Shown: positions 44,112 to 52,944, numbered from the stretch's first letter. The stretch: DNA of 64,000 nt from Bradyrhizobium lablabi (GCF_018129385.1 NZ_JAFCLN010000008.1:186001-250000); one strand, 5' to 3'. Translations and numbers: made by a program. The notes: a model not told the origin generated them from the letters alone.

Positions 44112-44711
44112 ATGCCACTGCAATCGTCCGTGCGTGCGTCGAAAAAACCCCGTCTGGACGACGAGGTTCGCTTTCTGCGTTCATGGATCGAGAAGCCGCT
44201 GCACATGGGCGCGGTGATGCCCTCGAGCAAGCTGCTCGCCCGCACCATGGCGCAGTATGTCGACGTCGAATCGGAAGGTCCGGTCATCGAACTTGGGCCC
44301 GGGACCGGCGCGATCACCAACGCGCTGATCGAACACGGTGTCGATCAAAAGCGTCTCGTGCTGGTCGAATACAATCCTTCCTTCTGCGCGCTGCTGCGCG
44401 ACCGCTATCCGCAGGCGACCGTGGTGCAGGGCGATGCCTACAAGCTGCGCGACTCGCTCTGGGAGGTCCTGAAGGTTCCGGCCTCGGCCGTGGTCTCCGG
44501 CCTGCCCCTGGTCACCAAACCGATGATGACCCGCCTGAGATTGATCCGGGATGCCTTCCTGGCGCTGGCCCCCGGCGCACCGTTCGTGCAGTTCACCTAT
44601 GCGGTCGTCCCGCCGATCCCGAAATCGCTGCCGGGCGTGTCCACAGAAGCTTCCGAGCGGATCTGGATGAACCTTCCGCCCGCCCGGGTCTGGGTGTATC
44701 GCAAGCGCTGA
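44112..44711 (+). CDS. pmtA: Phosphatidylethanolamine N-methyltransferase PmtA
   Basis: SAM-dependent methyltransferase that makes phosphatidylcholine from phosphatidylethanolamine. The 199-aa protein has GPVIELGPGTGAITNALIEHGV (SAM-binding motif I), LVLVEYNPSFCALLRDRYP and SGLPLVTKPMM (motif IV). It ends WMNLPPARVWVYRK. The family is the Rhodobacter/Bradyrhizobium type; in Bradyrhizobium pmtA is known to lie next to dnaKJ. Adjacent class I methyltransferases acting on other substrates are the only alternative. Confidence 0.9.
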   Translation: MPLQSSVRASKKPRLDDEVRFLRSWIEKPLHMGAVMPSSKLLARTMAQYVDVESEGPVIELGPGTGAITNALIEHGVDQKRLVLVEYNPSFCALLRDRYPQATVVQGDAYKLRDSLWEVLKVPASAVVSGLPLVTKPMMTRLRLIRDAFLALAPGAPFVQFTYAVVPPIPKSLPGVSTEASERIWMNLPPARVWVYRKR

Positions 44712-44764
44712 AGTTTTGCGCGGCGCCGTCGCGTGAGGCTTGGTCCTGAACGCGATTTCAAGAT

Positions 44765-45343
44765 ATGGCCGCGCTGAAAATCCTCGTGATCCCGGGATCG
44801 CTTCGCACAGGCTCGCTCAATGCGAGGCTGGCCGCCGTCGCTGCCCTTGAGATCGCGCAGGCCGGCGCCGAAGTCACCCGCATCTCGCTCGCTGATTTTC
44901 CGCTGCCGATTTACGATGGCGATCTGCAGGCGAGGAGCGGCGTGCCGAAACACGCCGTCAATCTCAAGCGCATGATCGGCGCCCATCGGGGCGTGCTGAT
45001 CGTGACGCCTGAATATAATTCTTCGGTGCCGGCGCTGGTGAAGAACACCATCGACTGGGTCAGCAGGGTGCAGGATCCGCACGAGACCCGCGGCCAGGTG
45101 TTTCGCGACCGCACCTTTGCCATCGCCGCTGCCTCCGGCAACCGCCTCGGCGGCACGCGCGCGTTGGCGGCGCTGCGGCTGATCCTGACGGCCTGCCACG
45201 CAACCGTGATTCCAAATCAGCTTGCGCTCTCGTTCGCGAATGAGGCCTATGACGACATGGAGCGGCTGAAGCACGCGGCCGACAGCGAAGCGCTCAAGGC
45301 AACGGTGCGGCAGTTGATCGATTTTTCCCAACGCACGATGTGA
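44765..45343 (+). CDS. NADPH-dependent FMN reductase family protein
   Basis: The 192-aa flavodoxin-like protein has the FMN phosphate loop IPGSLRTGSLNARLA near residue 8. It also has TPEYNSSVPALVKNTIDWVSR and AAASGNRLGGTRALAALRL. This is the ChrR/azoreductase-like group that reduces quinones, azo dyes or chromate with NAD(P)H. It is 7 bp upstream of pyrF on the plus strand; pmtA lies 54 bp upstream. Substrate unknown. Confidence 0.9.
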   Translation: MAALKILVIPGSLRTGSLNARLAAVAALEIAQAGAEVTRISLADFPLPIYDGDLQARSGVPKHAVNLKRMIGAHRGVLIVTPEYNSSVPALVKNTIDWVSRVQDPHETRGQVFRDRTFAIAAASGNRLGGTRALAALRLILTACHATVIPNQLALSFANEAYDDMERLKHAADSEALKATVRQLIDFSQRTM

Positions 45344-45349
45344 GGTGAC

Positions 45350-46057
45350 ATGAAGCCAGCCGAAATCGCCCCCCGCGACCGCCTGATCGTGGCGCTCGAC
45401 CTGCCCGGCGTTGCCGCGGCGGAGGCGATGGTCGACAGGCTCGGCGATGCCGTCACGTTCTACAAGATCGGCTATCAGCTTGCGTATGCCGGCGGCCTGC
45501 CGCTGGTGCAAAAGCTTGCCGGCTCCGGCAAGAAAGTCTTTCTCGATCTGAAAATGCACGACATCGGCAACACCGTTTCGCGCGGCGTCGAGAGCGTCGC
45601 CAAACTGGGTGCAACCTTCCTCACCGTGCATGCCTATCCGCAGACCATGAAAGCGGCGGTCGAGGCGCGCGGCGAGAGGCTCAAGATCCTCGCCGTCACC
45701 GTGCTGACCTCCTACGACGACGGCGATCTGCATGCCGCCGGCTATCGCCTCAGCGTCTCCGATCTGGTCGAGGCGCGTGCGCAGCAGGCGCAGGTGCTCG
45801 GCGTCGACGGCATCGTGTGCTCGCCGGAAGAGGCGGCTCGCGTGCACAAGATCGTCGGCCACCAGATGCACCTCGTTACCCCCGGCGTCCGCCCCGCGGG
45901 ATCGGCGACCGGCGACCAGAAGCGCGTCATGACGCCGGGGCGTGCGATCGCGGCCGGCGCTGATTATCTGGTGGTCGGACGTCCGATCGTCGAAGCGGCT
46001 GACCCCAGGGCGGCGGCCGAGGCGATCCAGGCGGAGATCAGCCAGGCACTGGTTTGA
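45350..46057 (+). CDS. pyrF: Orotidine-5'-phosphate decarboxylase
   Basis: Last step of UMP synthesis. The 235-aa barrel protein has the catalytic Asp-Lys-Asp tetrad KKVFLDLKMHDIGNTV, the N-terminal RLIVALDLPGVAAAE and the phosphate-binding TPGVRPAGSATGDQKRVMTP near the C-terminus. It begins 7 bp after the FMN reductase gene. A DUF1330 gene follows in 18 bp. Confidence 0.97.
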   Translation: MKPAEIAPRDRLIVALDLPGVAAAEAMVDRLGDAVTFYKIGYQLAYAGGLPLVQKLAGSGKKVFLDLKMHDIGNTVSRGVESVAKLGATFLTVHAYPQTMKAAVEARGERLKILAVTVLTSYDDGDLHAAGYRLSVSDLVEARAQQAQVLGVDGIVCSPEEAARVHKIVGHQMHLVTPGVRPAGSATGDQKRVMTPGRAIAAGADYLVVGRPIVEAADPRAAAEAIQAEISQALV

Positions 46058-46075
46058 ACAGGGAAGGAAAGCAAG

Positions 46076-46378
46076 ATGGCAAAGGCTTACTGGATCGCGC
46101 GCGTCGACGTTCACAACGACGAAGGCTACAAGGCCTACACAGCAGCCAATCCCGCGATCTTCAAGAAGTTCGGCGGGCGCTTCATCGTCCGCGCCGGCAA
46201 GTTCAGCGCCATCGAGGGAACGAGCCGCTCGCGCAATGTCGTGATCGAATTCCCCGACTACGAGGCCGCGATGGCCTGCTACAACTCGCCGGAATACCAG
46301 GCCAACATCAAGGTGCGGCAACCACATTCGCAGGCCGACCTCGTCATCATCGAGGGCTATGACGGCCCGCAGCCCTGA
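46076..46378 (+). CDS. DUF1330 domain protein
   Basis: The 100-aa protein of the dimeric alpha-beta barrel type has the family motifs KAYWIARVDVHNDEGYKAYTAAN and FGGRFIVRAGKFSAIEG, with SRNVVIEFPDYEAAMACYNSPEYQ near the end. Its role is not known; some members act as ligand-binding or degradation enzymes. It is preceded by GGAAGGAAAG and follows pyrF, probably the last gene of that operon. A family A repeat with a nested insert follows. Confidence 0.87.
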   Translation: MAKAYWIARVDVHNDEGYKAYTAANPAIFKKFGGRFIVRAGKFSAIEGTSRSRNVVIEFPDYEAAMACYNSPEYQANIKVRQPHSQADLVIIEGYDGPQP

Positions 46379-46391
46379 GGGCTCTCTCGCC

Positions 46392-46512
46392 CGTCATTGC
46401 GAGCCAACGGGTCGCGCGAACGCGCGCCCGATGACAGGCTCCGCGAAGCAATCCAGCTTGGCCACGCGCGAGAAGCTGGATTGCTTCGTCGCTATCGCTC
46501 CTCGCAATGACG
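46392..46512. repeat. Palindromic repeat, family A, with nested insert
   Basis: The arms CGTCATTGCGAG and CTCGCAATGACG bracket inner arms GAAGCAATCCAGCTT and AAGCTGGATTGCTTC. Its left arm is interrupted by the 43-nt insert (46403-46445) that also occurs in the family E element at 14083-14125. It lies between the DUF1330 gene and dapB. Confidence 0.85.
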
Positions 46513-46570
46513 GGTTGGTATGGTTGCCGGAACAGCCTGCGCCCGCTATAGGGCGGGGAGAGGTATTGCC

Positions 46571-47383
46571 ATGGCCGATATGCGTTTAATCGTTGCAGGA
46601 GCGGGCGGCCGGATGGGGCGCGCCTTGACGCGTGTCATCTCGGAAACGCCGGGTGCGGTGCTGACCGGCGCGCTGGAAGCGCCGGGTTCGGAGCTGCTCG
46701 GCAAGGATGCCGGCGTGCTCGCCGGCCTGCCCGAGAACGGCGTAAAACTTTCCGCCGACCTGTGGGCGCTGGCGGCCAATGCCGACGGCATCCTGGACTT
46801 TACGATTCCCGGCGCCACCATAGCCAATGTGGCGATCGCCGCCGAGCGCGGCCTCGTGCATGTCATCGGCACGACCGGCCTGTCGACCTCGGATGAAGCC
46901 GTGATCAGGAGCGTCACCAAGCGCGCCATCGTGGTCAAGTCCGGCAATATGAGCCTCGGCGTCAATCTGCTGGCCGCGTTGGTCAAGCGTGTCGCGCAGT
47001 CGCTCGACCAGAACTTCGACATCGAAATCGTCGAGATGCACCACAAGGCCAAGATCGACGCGCCCTCCGGCACCGCGCTGATGCTCGGCGAAGCCGCCGC
47101 AGAGGGCCGCGGCATCAAGCTGTCGGATCATTCGGCGCGCGGCCGCGACGGCCACACCGGTGCGCGCCGGCCCGGCGATATCGGCTTTGCCTCATTGCGT
47201 GGCGGCACGGCCGCCGGCGATCACAGCGTGATTTTTGCCGGCCCCGCCGAACGCCTGACGCTCTCGCATCAGGCTGAGGACCGCATCATCTTCGCCCATG
47301 GCGCGCTGAAAGCCGCCCTGTGGGCGCATGGCAAGCAGCCCGGCTTCTATACCATGGCCGACGTGCTGGGCCTGTCCGAGTAA
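46571..47383 (+). CDS. dapB: 4-hydroxy-tetrahydrodipicolinate reductase
   Basis: Lysine/meso-diaminopimelate pathway enzyme. The 270-aa protein begins MRLIVAGAGGRMGRALTR (NAD(P)-binding), with IVVKSGNMSLGVNLLAALVKR and the catalytic HHKAKIDAPSGTALMLGEA. It ends ALWAHGKQPGFYTMADVLGL. The ATG at 46571 gives the standard N-terminus and is preceded by GGGGAGAGG 5-8 bp away. Convergent with gpmI. Confidence 0.96.
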   Translation: MADMRLIVAGAGGRMGRALTRVISETPGAVLTGALEAPGSELLGKDAGVLAGLPENGVKLSADLWALAANADGILDFTIPGATIANVAIAAERGLVHVIGTTGLSTSDEAVIRSVTKRAIVVKSGNMSLGVNLLAALVKRVAQSLDQNFDIEIVEMHHKAKIDAPSGTALMLGEAAAEGRGIKLSDHSARGRDGHTGARRPGDIGFASLRGGTAAGDHSVIFAGPAERLTLSHQAEDRIIFAHGALKAALWAHGKQPGFYTMADVLGLSE

Positions 47384-47421
47384 TCGAAGTCGGCGTCAGA
47401 GAGATCCTGCGATCCCTCGGA

Positions 47422-48951
47422 TTATTTCCCGTGCGGACGCAGCAGGGAGACGCCGGTCATCTCGGCCGGCTGCGGCAACTCCATCAAGGCGAGCAATGTC
47501 GGCGCGATGTCGGCGAGCCGGCCGTCCGACAGTGAAACGTCGCCGCCGCCTTGCAGGAACACCGGCACCGGACTCGTGGTGTGAGCCGTGTGGGGACCGC
47601 CGGTGGCGGGATCGCGCATCAGCTCGCAATTGCCGTGATCGGCGGTGACAAGCAGCGCGCCGCCGGCCTTCTGAATAGCGTCCGAGATTTTTCCAAGACC
47701 GGTATCCACCGTTTCGACCGCCTTGATCGCGGCCGCGAGGCTTCCGGTATGACCGACCATATCGGGGTTGGCATAGTTCAGGACGATCAGGTCGTATTTG
47801 CCTGAGTTGATCGCGTCCACCACCTTGCCGGTCAGCTCCGGCGCCGACATCTCCGGCTGGAGATCGTAGGTCGCAACCTTGGGCGAGGGCACCATGATGC
47901 GATCTTCACCCGCGAAGGGCTCTTCCCGTCCGCCATTGAGGAAGTAGGTGACGTGAGGATATTTCTCCGTCTCCGCGAGACGCAGCTGCTTGCGGTTTGC
48001 GGCGGCGGTGACCTCTCCCAGAATGTTGGGAAACGTCTGCGCCGGGAATATCGTCAGCATGAGCTTGTCGAGATCGTCGCTGTATTGCGTCATGCCGACG
48101 GCGGCGGCAAAGCGAAGCTCGCGCTTGCGCGCAAAACCATCGAACGATTTGTCGAGCAACGCCCCGAGAATTTCGCGCACACGGTCGGCGCGGAAGTTGA
48201 AGCAGAGCACGCCGTCGCCGTCCTTGACGCCGGCGTAGTTGCCGATCACCGACGGCACGATGAACTCATCGGTGAGATCGCGCGAATAAGCGTCCGAAAT
48301 CGCCGCCTGCGCATTCGGGAATCGCGCGCCCTGGCCTTCCACGATGGCCTCATAGGCCTTGCTCACGCGGTCCCAGCGCTTGTCGCGATCCATCGCATAG
48401 TAACGGCCGATTACGGTTGCGACCGGCACCGATGACGGCAGCGCGGCGGTCAGCTTTGTCAGATATTCGCCCGCGGCTTTCGGCGGCGTATCGCGGCCGT
48501 CCGTGAGCGCGTGAACCACCGCCGGTACGCCGGCCTCGGCGAGAATTTTGGCAATCGCTGCCGCGTGGTCCTGATGCGAATGCACGCCGCCGGGAGATAC
48601 CAAACCGATGAGGTGACAGGTGCCGCCGCTCTTCTTGAGCGCTTCAATGAGCGTACGCAACGCTTCGGCAGTTTTGATGCTGCCCGACGCGATGGCCTCA
48701 TTGATGCGTGGCAGGTCCTGCATCACGACGCGGCCTGCGCCGATATTGAAATGGCCGACTTCGGAATTGCCCATTTGCCCGTCGGGCAGGCCGACATCCT
48801 TCCCCGACGTCCTCAGGAACGCGTGGGGACCCGCGGCCCACAGGCGATCGAAATTCGGCGTTTTGGCCTGGAGAACGGCATTGTCGGCCGGGTCTTCCCG
48901 CCAACCCCATCCATCCAAAACTGCGAGCATCACTGGACGGCGTTTCTGCAT
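47422..48951 (-). CDS. gpmI: 2,3-bisphosphoglycerate-independent phosphoglycerate mutase
   Basis: Interconverts 3- and 2-phosphoglycerate using two Mn ions. The 509-aa protein has the alkaline-phosphatase-like core with Ser nucleophile in QMGNSEVGHFNIGAGR. Metal-binding TADHGNCELM is near residue 445 and LAVLDGWGWRED near the N-terminus. Both halves of the enzyme are intact. Many relatives carry a different, cofactor-dependent gpmA next to dapB; here the independent type is found. Conserved position unknown. Confidence 0.95.
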   Translation of the reverse strand: MQKRRPVMLAVLDGWGWREDPADNAVLQAKTPNFDRLWAAGPHAFLRTSGKDVGLPDGQMGNSEVGHFNIGAGRVVMQDLPRINEAIASGSIKTAEALRTLIEALKKSGGTCHLIGLVSPGGVHSHQDHAAAIAKILAEAGVPAVVHALTDGRDTPPKAAGEYLTKLTAALPSSVPVATVIGRYYAMDRDKRWDRVSKAYEAIVEGQGARFPNAQAAISDAYSRDLTDEFIVPSVIGNYAGVKDGDGVLCFNFRADRVREILGALLDKSFDGFARKRELRFAAAVGMTQYSDDLDKLMLTIFPAQTFPNILGEVTAAANRKQLRLAETEKYPHVTYFLNGGREEPFAGEDRIMVPSPKVATYDLQPEMSAPELTGKVVDAINSGKYDLIVLNYANPDMVGHTGSLAAAIKAVETVDTGLGKISDAIQKAGGALLVTADHGNCELMRDPATGGPHTAHTTSPVPVFLQGGGDVSLSDGRLADIAPTLLALMELPQPAEMTGVSLLRPHGK

Positions 48952-49193
48952 CGACCGCGCCTTTGCTTCTTGAGATGGCGCGGTTGTCGGCGATCACCAC
49001 CCGGCCGTCAACGCCATAGCGCGGGCCGCTCGCCTGCTTTCCGGGCATGGTTCCACCGCCTTGAAAGACGGAGCCGGGTGCCTAATGCAGCCCCAACCCT
49101 CCCACTTCCTCGTTTCAGCGGCGTTTTTGCTGGCGGCCGCCGCCAGCGTTTGGCAGAATTTCACCGGGCGGGCTGAAGGAATGGGAGAGATGC

Positions 49194-49718
49194 ATGGTGA
49201 TGTCCTGCAAACTCGAACGCAGCCTGGTGAGCCATGACGAACATGATGTGATCCTGAGCTCGCATCATCCGGAAATCTACGCGCTCGATCTTGCCGGACT
49301 GAAGACGCTGCAAAATCGTCTACGGCAGATGCGGGACAAGGAGCGGTCTCTGACGAGGCAGAAGCAGCGCGAGCGGCGCGGCAAGGCCGAGCCGCGAGGC
49401 GGCAGCTTTCCGGGGACGGTCGAGCAGCCGCAAAAGCGCAAGCAAATCTTTGCCAGCGCGCTGAAGCGAGTGAACAAGGAGCTTCAGCGAGCCCGCCATC
49501 TGGAAGCTCGCGCAGCCAATGTCGACGCCGCCCGGCGTGCGCTTGAGATGCGGCGATCCGCCAATTTCAGGAGCTATCCGGCGGCCGGTGACACGCCGAA
49601 TCCCGGAATGATTTCGCGGCCAAGCCGGCGCCGCATGACCCGCGTGTCGGGCAAGCGAATCGGCAGCGTCTCGCAGGCGACGAAGGTCGCGCAGGCCCGT
49701 CGCGATTCCAGAAGTTAG
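49194..49718 (+). CDS. Conserved hypothetical basic protein
   Basis: The 174-aa Arg/Lys-rich protein begins SCKLERSLVSHDEHDVILSS and continues with HPEIYALDLAGLKTLQNRLRQMRDKE. Long charged helices (KERSLTRQKQRERRGKAE, RVNKELQRARHLEAR) follow, and the tail is Ser/Arg-rich. No membrane segment or enzyme motif is visible. The coiled-coil-like basic helices suggest nucleic-acid binding, but this is only inference. A GAGAG lies 8 bp upstream of the ATG. A family D repeat follows. Confidence 0.7.
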   Translation: MVMSCKLERSLVSHDEHDVILSSHHPEIYALDLAGLKTLQNRLRQMRDKERSLTRQKQRERRGKAEPRGGSFPGTVEQPQKRKQIFASALKRVNKELQRARHLEARAANVDAARRALEMRRSANFRSYPAAGDTPNPGMISRPSRRRMTRVSGKRIGSVSQATKVAQARRDSRS

Positions 49719-49724
49719 TATCTT

Positions 49725-49813
49725 GTAGGGCGGGTTAGCCGAAGGCGTAACCCGCCGATGCCGCGCAAGAATCGCGAAAGAATGGTGGGTTACGCTTCGC
49801 TAACCCACCCTAC
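49725..49813. repeat. Palindromic repeat, family D
   Basis: GTAGGGCGGGTTAGCC-GAAGGCGTAACCCGCC at the left and GGTGGGTTACGC-TTCGCTAACCCACCCTAC at the right: two small hairpins that also pair with each other over the 89-bp unit. It lies between the basic hypothetical and the Ada-like gene. Confidence 0.8.
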
Positions 49814-49823
49814 GCTTTACGAT

Positions 49824-50720
49824 TTATTGCAACCCTACCTGCCCCGCTTCCCAGCCGAGCATCGCCTGCTTGCGGGTGATGCCCCAGTGATAGCCGGTTA
49901 GCTTGCCGTCCTTGCCGAGCGCGCGATGGCAGGGCACCACGAACGACACCGGGTTGCGGCCGATGGCGGCGCCGACGGCGCGTGACGCCTTCGGGTTCTT
50001 GATCTTGCAGGCGATATCCGAATAGCACACGGCCCGGCCCATCGGGATTTTCAGCAGCGTCTCCCACACCCGCACCTCGAAATCAGTGCCGATCAGCACG
50101 ACGCGCAGCGGCTGGTCCGGCCGCCACATCTTTGTATCGAAGACGCGCTGCGCGAGGCCAACGGTGCCGTCGCTGTCCTCGACATAGGTCGCGTTCGGCC
50201 AGCGCCGCTTCATGTCGGCGAACGCGGTGTGTTCCTCGCCGGGATCGGCAAACGCCAGTCCCGCCAGCCCGCGGCCGGAGGCCATCACGATCGCGGTGCC
50301 GAATGGTGAGGGATGAAAACCGTAGCGCAGCGTCATGCCGACGCCGCCGTTCTTCCATTCGCCCGGCGACATCGCTTCATGCGTCACGAACAGGTCGTGC
50401 AGCCGGCCCGGACCTGACAGCCCCGAGTCGAGTGCCGCATCGAGCACGCTGGCGGAGCCGCGCAGCAGGCCCTTCGCATGGTCGAGCGTCAGCGCCTGCA
50501 TGAAGGCCTTTGGCGTCAGCCCGGCCCAGCGGCGGAACAGGTGATGGAGCTCATCCGGCGTCACCGAGGCTGCATCCGCCATCGCTTCGATGGTCGGCTG
50601 CTCGCGCCAGCGTTCCGAGATGAAGGCGATCGCGCGCCGTACCGAGTCGTAATCCCGGAGCGCGGCGTGTGTCGGACCCGGCTTGGCCAGCCGCTGGTCA
50701 TGTATGGCGAGTGTCATCAT
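49824..50720 (-). CDS. AraC-type HTH plus methylated-DNA-cysteine methyltransferase (Ada-like)
   Basis: The 298-aa protein has an N-terminal AraC helix-turn-helix (PTIEAMADAASVTPDELHHLFRRW, then TPKAFMQALTLDHAKGLL). The C-terminal O6-alkylguanine transferase domain has acceptor Cys in FVVPCHRALGKDGKLTGYHWG. The Ada N-terminal zinc/Cys domain that senses phosphotriesters is missing. It can therefore repair DNA but could not be activated in the classic way. The start is uncertain: 50720 (M12 of the open frame) has AGAGAG just upstream; 50741 is an alternative. Confidence 0.85.
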   Translation of the reverse strand: MMTLAIHDQRLAKPGPTHAALRDYDSVRRAIAFISERWREQPTIEAMADAASVTPDELHHLFRRWAGLTPKAFMQALTLDHAKGLLRGSASVLDAALDSGLSGPGRLHDLFVTHEAMSPGEWKNGGVGMTLRYGFHPSPFGTAIVMASGRGLAGLAFADPGEEHTAFADMKRRWPNATYVEDSDGTVGLAQRVFDTKMWRPDQPLRVVLIGTDFEVRVWETLLKIPMGRAVCYSDIACKIKNPKASRAVGAAIGRNPVSFVVPCHRALGKDGKLTGYHWGITRKQAMLGWEAGQVGLQ

Positions 50721-50774
50721 GCTCTCTGATTTAGGGGGCATGCGATGTTCCAACCACCCGATTCCCGACGAGCT

Positions 50775-51302
50775 TCAGGTTATGGGATTGTAGGTCGGGC
50801 CGCGCTTGGCGGCGTGGAGCGCAGCCAGTAAAGCTTTGGCAAAGCTGGCTTTTTCCTCCGGACCCAAAAAGTGCCCGATGCAGATTCGGCGGCCGCGGGA
50901 AACCAGATAAAGCCGCTCGATGCCAAATTCCTCATCGCCGGTCTGGTCGAGCCGCACCCAGAGCGGATTGAGCACCCATTCGGCGACATGGCCGCGATGG
51001 CTGACCCGGCGCACCCGCAGTTCCGAGTGCGTCACCGTGATCTCCTCGCGCGCTCCCTGCGCGCGCCGGAAATTGATCCGGAAGGCCCACCAGATCGCGA
51101 GCGCATCCAGGCCGAAGAAGCCGAGCACCGGCCAGGCGCCCATCAACAGAAACACCATGCCGGCAGCAAAACTGATCGCGCAGATGAAGGCCATCAGCAC
51201 CAGAAAGCGGGTGCGGTTGAGCGAGCGATGCGGCGTCAGCAGCGCGGAAAACAATTCCGGCTGTGGAGCGTCGGGGTCATATGCATTGCTGGCTTCGGTC
51301 AT
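50775..51302 (-). CDS. DUF2244 membrane protein
   Basis: The 175-aa protein has two membrane spans (LVLMAFICAISFAAGMVFLLM; WPVLGFFGLDALAIWWAF) and a cytoplasmic domain with HSELRVRRVSHRGHVAEWVLNPLWVRL and FLGPEEKASFAKALLAAL. DUF2244 is common in alphaproteobacteria and has no assigned function. The ATG at 51302 gives MTEASNAYDPDAPQPELF; the frame is open further upstream across the divergent nth start. Only 22 bp separate the two divergent starts. Confidence 0.87.
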   Translation of the reverse strand: MTEASNAYDPDAPQPELFSALLTPHRSLNRTRFLVLMAFICAISFAAGMVFLLMGAWPVLGFFGLDALAIWWAFRINFRRAQGAREEITVTHSELRVRRVSHRGHVAEWVLNPLWVRLDQTGDEEFGIERLYLVSRGRRICIGHFLGPEEKASFAKALLAALHAAKRGPTYNPIT

Positions 51303-51324
51303 GGCCTGCCAGTATACGCCGATC

Positions 51325-52071
51325 ATGGCCAAAAGCATCCGCAAGCCGACCAAGGCAAAGCCGGCAAAATCCGCCGCGAAGAAGGTCGCAAAAGCCGCGA
51401 AATCGAAGCCTGCAAAAAAGGCAACCACACCAAAGCCGTGGACCAAGGAGGAGGTCTACGAGGCCTTCAGCCGGTTCCGGAAAGCAAACCCGGAACCCAG
51501 GGGTGAGCTCGAGCACCTCAATCCCTACACGCTGCTGGTTGCGGTGGTGCTGTCAGCGCAGGCGACCGATGCCGGGGTCAACAAGGCGACGCGCGCGCTG
51601 TTCGAGGTTGCCGACACGCCGCAAAAGATGGTCGCGCTCGGCGAAGACAAGCTGCGCGACTACATCAGGACCATCGGCCTTTACCGCACCAAGGCGAAAA
51701 ACGTCATCGCGCTCTCGCAAAAGCTGATCGCCGAATTCGGCAGCGAGGTGCCGCGCACCCGCACGGAAATCGAGTCGCTGCCGGGCGCCGGACGCAAGAC
51801 GGCGAACGTCGTGCTCAACATGGCATTCGGCGAGCACACCATGGCGGTCGACACGCACGTATTCCGAGTCGGCAATCGCACCGGGCTGGCGCCGGGCAAG
51901 ACGCCGCTGGAGGTCGAGCTCGGACTGGAAAAAGTGATCCCGTCCGAATTCATGCTGCACGCGCATCACTGGCTGATCCTGCACGGCCGCTACACCTGCC
52001 TCGCGCGAGGCCCGCGCTGCGAGGTGTGCCTGATCAACGATCTCTGCCGCTGGCCGGAGAAGACGGTGTGA
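51325..52071 (+). CDS. nth: Endonuclease III
   Basis: Base-excision-repair glycosylase/AP lyase for oxidised pyrimidines. The 248-aa protein has a Lys/Ala-rich N-terminal extension of about 35 residues. The helix-hairpin-helix LPGAGRKTANVVLNMAFG has catalytic Lys, the VDTHVFRVGNR segment has catalytic Asp, and the iron-sulfur loop has CLARGPRCEVCLINDLC (C-X6-C-X2-C-X5-C). The start lies 22 bp from the divergent DUF2244 start. Confidence 0.96.
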   Translation: MAKSIRKPTKAKPAKSAAKKVAKAAKSKPAKKATTPKPWTKEEVYEAFSRFRKANPEPRGELEHLNPYTLLVAVVLSAQATDAGVNKATRALFEVADTPQKMVALGEDKLRDYIRTIGLYRTKAKNVIALSQKLIAEFGSEVPRTRTEIESLPGAGRKTANVVLNMAFGEHTMAVDTHVFRVGNRTGLAPGKTPLEVELGLEKVIPSEFMLHAHHWLILHGRYTCLARGPRCEVCLINDLCRWPEKTV

Positions 52072-52092
52072 GCGTAGGTGCCGCGTGCTCCG

Positions 52093-52189
52093 CCCTCATC
52101 CTGAGGAGGCGCGCCAGCGCCGTCTCGAAGGATGGGCCGCGGGCTCTCATGGTTCGAGACGCGCGAAGACGCGCTCCTCACCATGAGGG
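52093..52189. repeat. Palindromic repeat, family C
   Basis: The arms CCCTCATCCTGAGGAG and CTCCTCACCATGAGGG bracket inner arms GCCGTCTCGAAGGATG and CATGGTTCGAGACGCGC. The 97-bp unit lies between nth and cysZ and ends just before the cysZ stop codon (52192). Confidence 0.8.
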
Positions 52190-52191
52190 TC

Positions 52192-52944
52192 TTACGCCGC
52201 CGGCACACCCGTCTTCCGCTCCGGCTCGAGCAACTCCGGCCGCGGACCACTGAGCCGCTTGTGCATGTGTACCATGAACGCCATGGCGAATACCGGCGTC
52301 GCCAGATTGACGATCGGGATCGACACAAACGCGGCGATGAACAGCCCGGCGGTGAATATGGTCGCCGCATGGTATTTTCGCATCGCCTTGGCCTCGGCCG
52401 GCGAGCGAAAGCGCATCGCGGCCAGCTCAAAATATTCGCGGCCGAGCAGCCAGGCGGTGGCGATGAAGAAGATCAGAAAACCGGCGCCGGCGAACAGCAC
52501 GAAGGGCAGCGCGACAATATACACGACCAGCGTCAGCAGCGCGGTCTTGATGCCTTCGGGGACGGCGACGCCGAGCGGCAGCGCGTTGCCGGCCCGCTCC
52601 GCCGGATAATGTTCGCGCTCGACATGGTCGGCGACATCGTCGACGAACACGCTCGCCACCAGCGAGGTGATCGCCGGCATCAGGAAAATGCCGCCCAGCA
52701 CGACGCCGAGGCCGGCGGCGATCGAGACGATCCAGGTCAGGACATTGAGCGTGGAGTGGTAGCCCGGCCCGAGCATCGCCTCGGCCCAGTCGGCGCCGTA
52801 GACCGCAAACCAGCTAAGCAGCCGTTGCAGCCCGATCGCCAGCACGGTGATGAGCACCAGCGCCAGCCCCATCGATCGCCACAGGATCGAGCGCATCGGC
52901 GGCGACAGGATTTGCGAAAGCGCCTTGACGGCGGCGTCCAACAT
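52192..52944 (-). CDS. cysZ: CysZ/EI24-family membrane protein
   Basis: The 250-aa protein has four to six membrane segments: LALVLITVLAIGLQRLLSWF, VSIAAGLGVVLGGIFLMPAITSLV, LPFVLFAGAGFLIFFIATAWLLG and AGLFIAAFVSIPIVNLATPVFAMAF. The motif YFELAAMRFRSPAEAKAMRKYH is typical. In E. coli CysZ takes up sulfate, but the wider EI24 family is diverse and this locus has no sulfate genes, so the substrate is uncertain. The last codons abut a family C repeat. Confidence 0.8.
   Translation of the reverse strand: MLDAAVKALSQILSPPMRSILWRSMGLALVLITVLAIGLQRLLSWFAVYGADWAEAMLGPGYHSTLNVLTWIVSIAAGLGVVLGGIFLMPAITSLVASVFVDDVADHVEREHYPAERAGNALPLGVAVPEGIKTALLTLVVYIVALPFVLFAGAGFLIFFIATAWLLGREYFELAAMRFRSPAEAKAMRKYHAATIFTAGLFIAAFVSIPIVNLATPVFAMAFMVHMHKRLSGPRPELLEPERKTGVPAA

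Noticed and set aside
49086..49238. Short open frame of about 50 codons with a hydrophobic stretch, upstream of and overlapping the basic hypothetical protein gene
   Set aside because: It overlaps the next gene in another frame and lacks a good ribosome-binding site.
52093..52189. GGTTCGAGACGCG-like stretch as a tRNA T-arm
   Set aside because: It belongs to a family C palindrome; no acceptor stem, anticodon arm or CCA end is present. No other tRNA-like sequence was found in the window.
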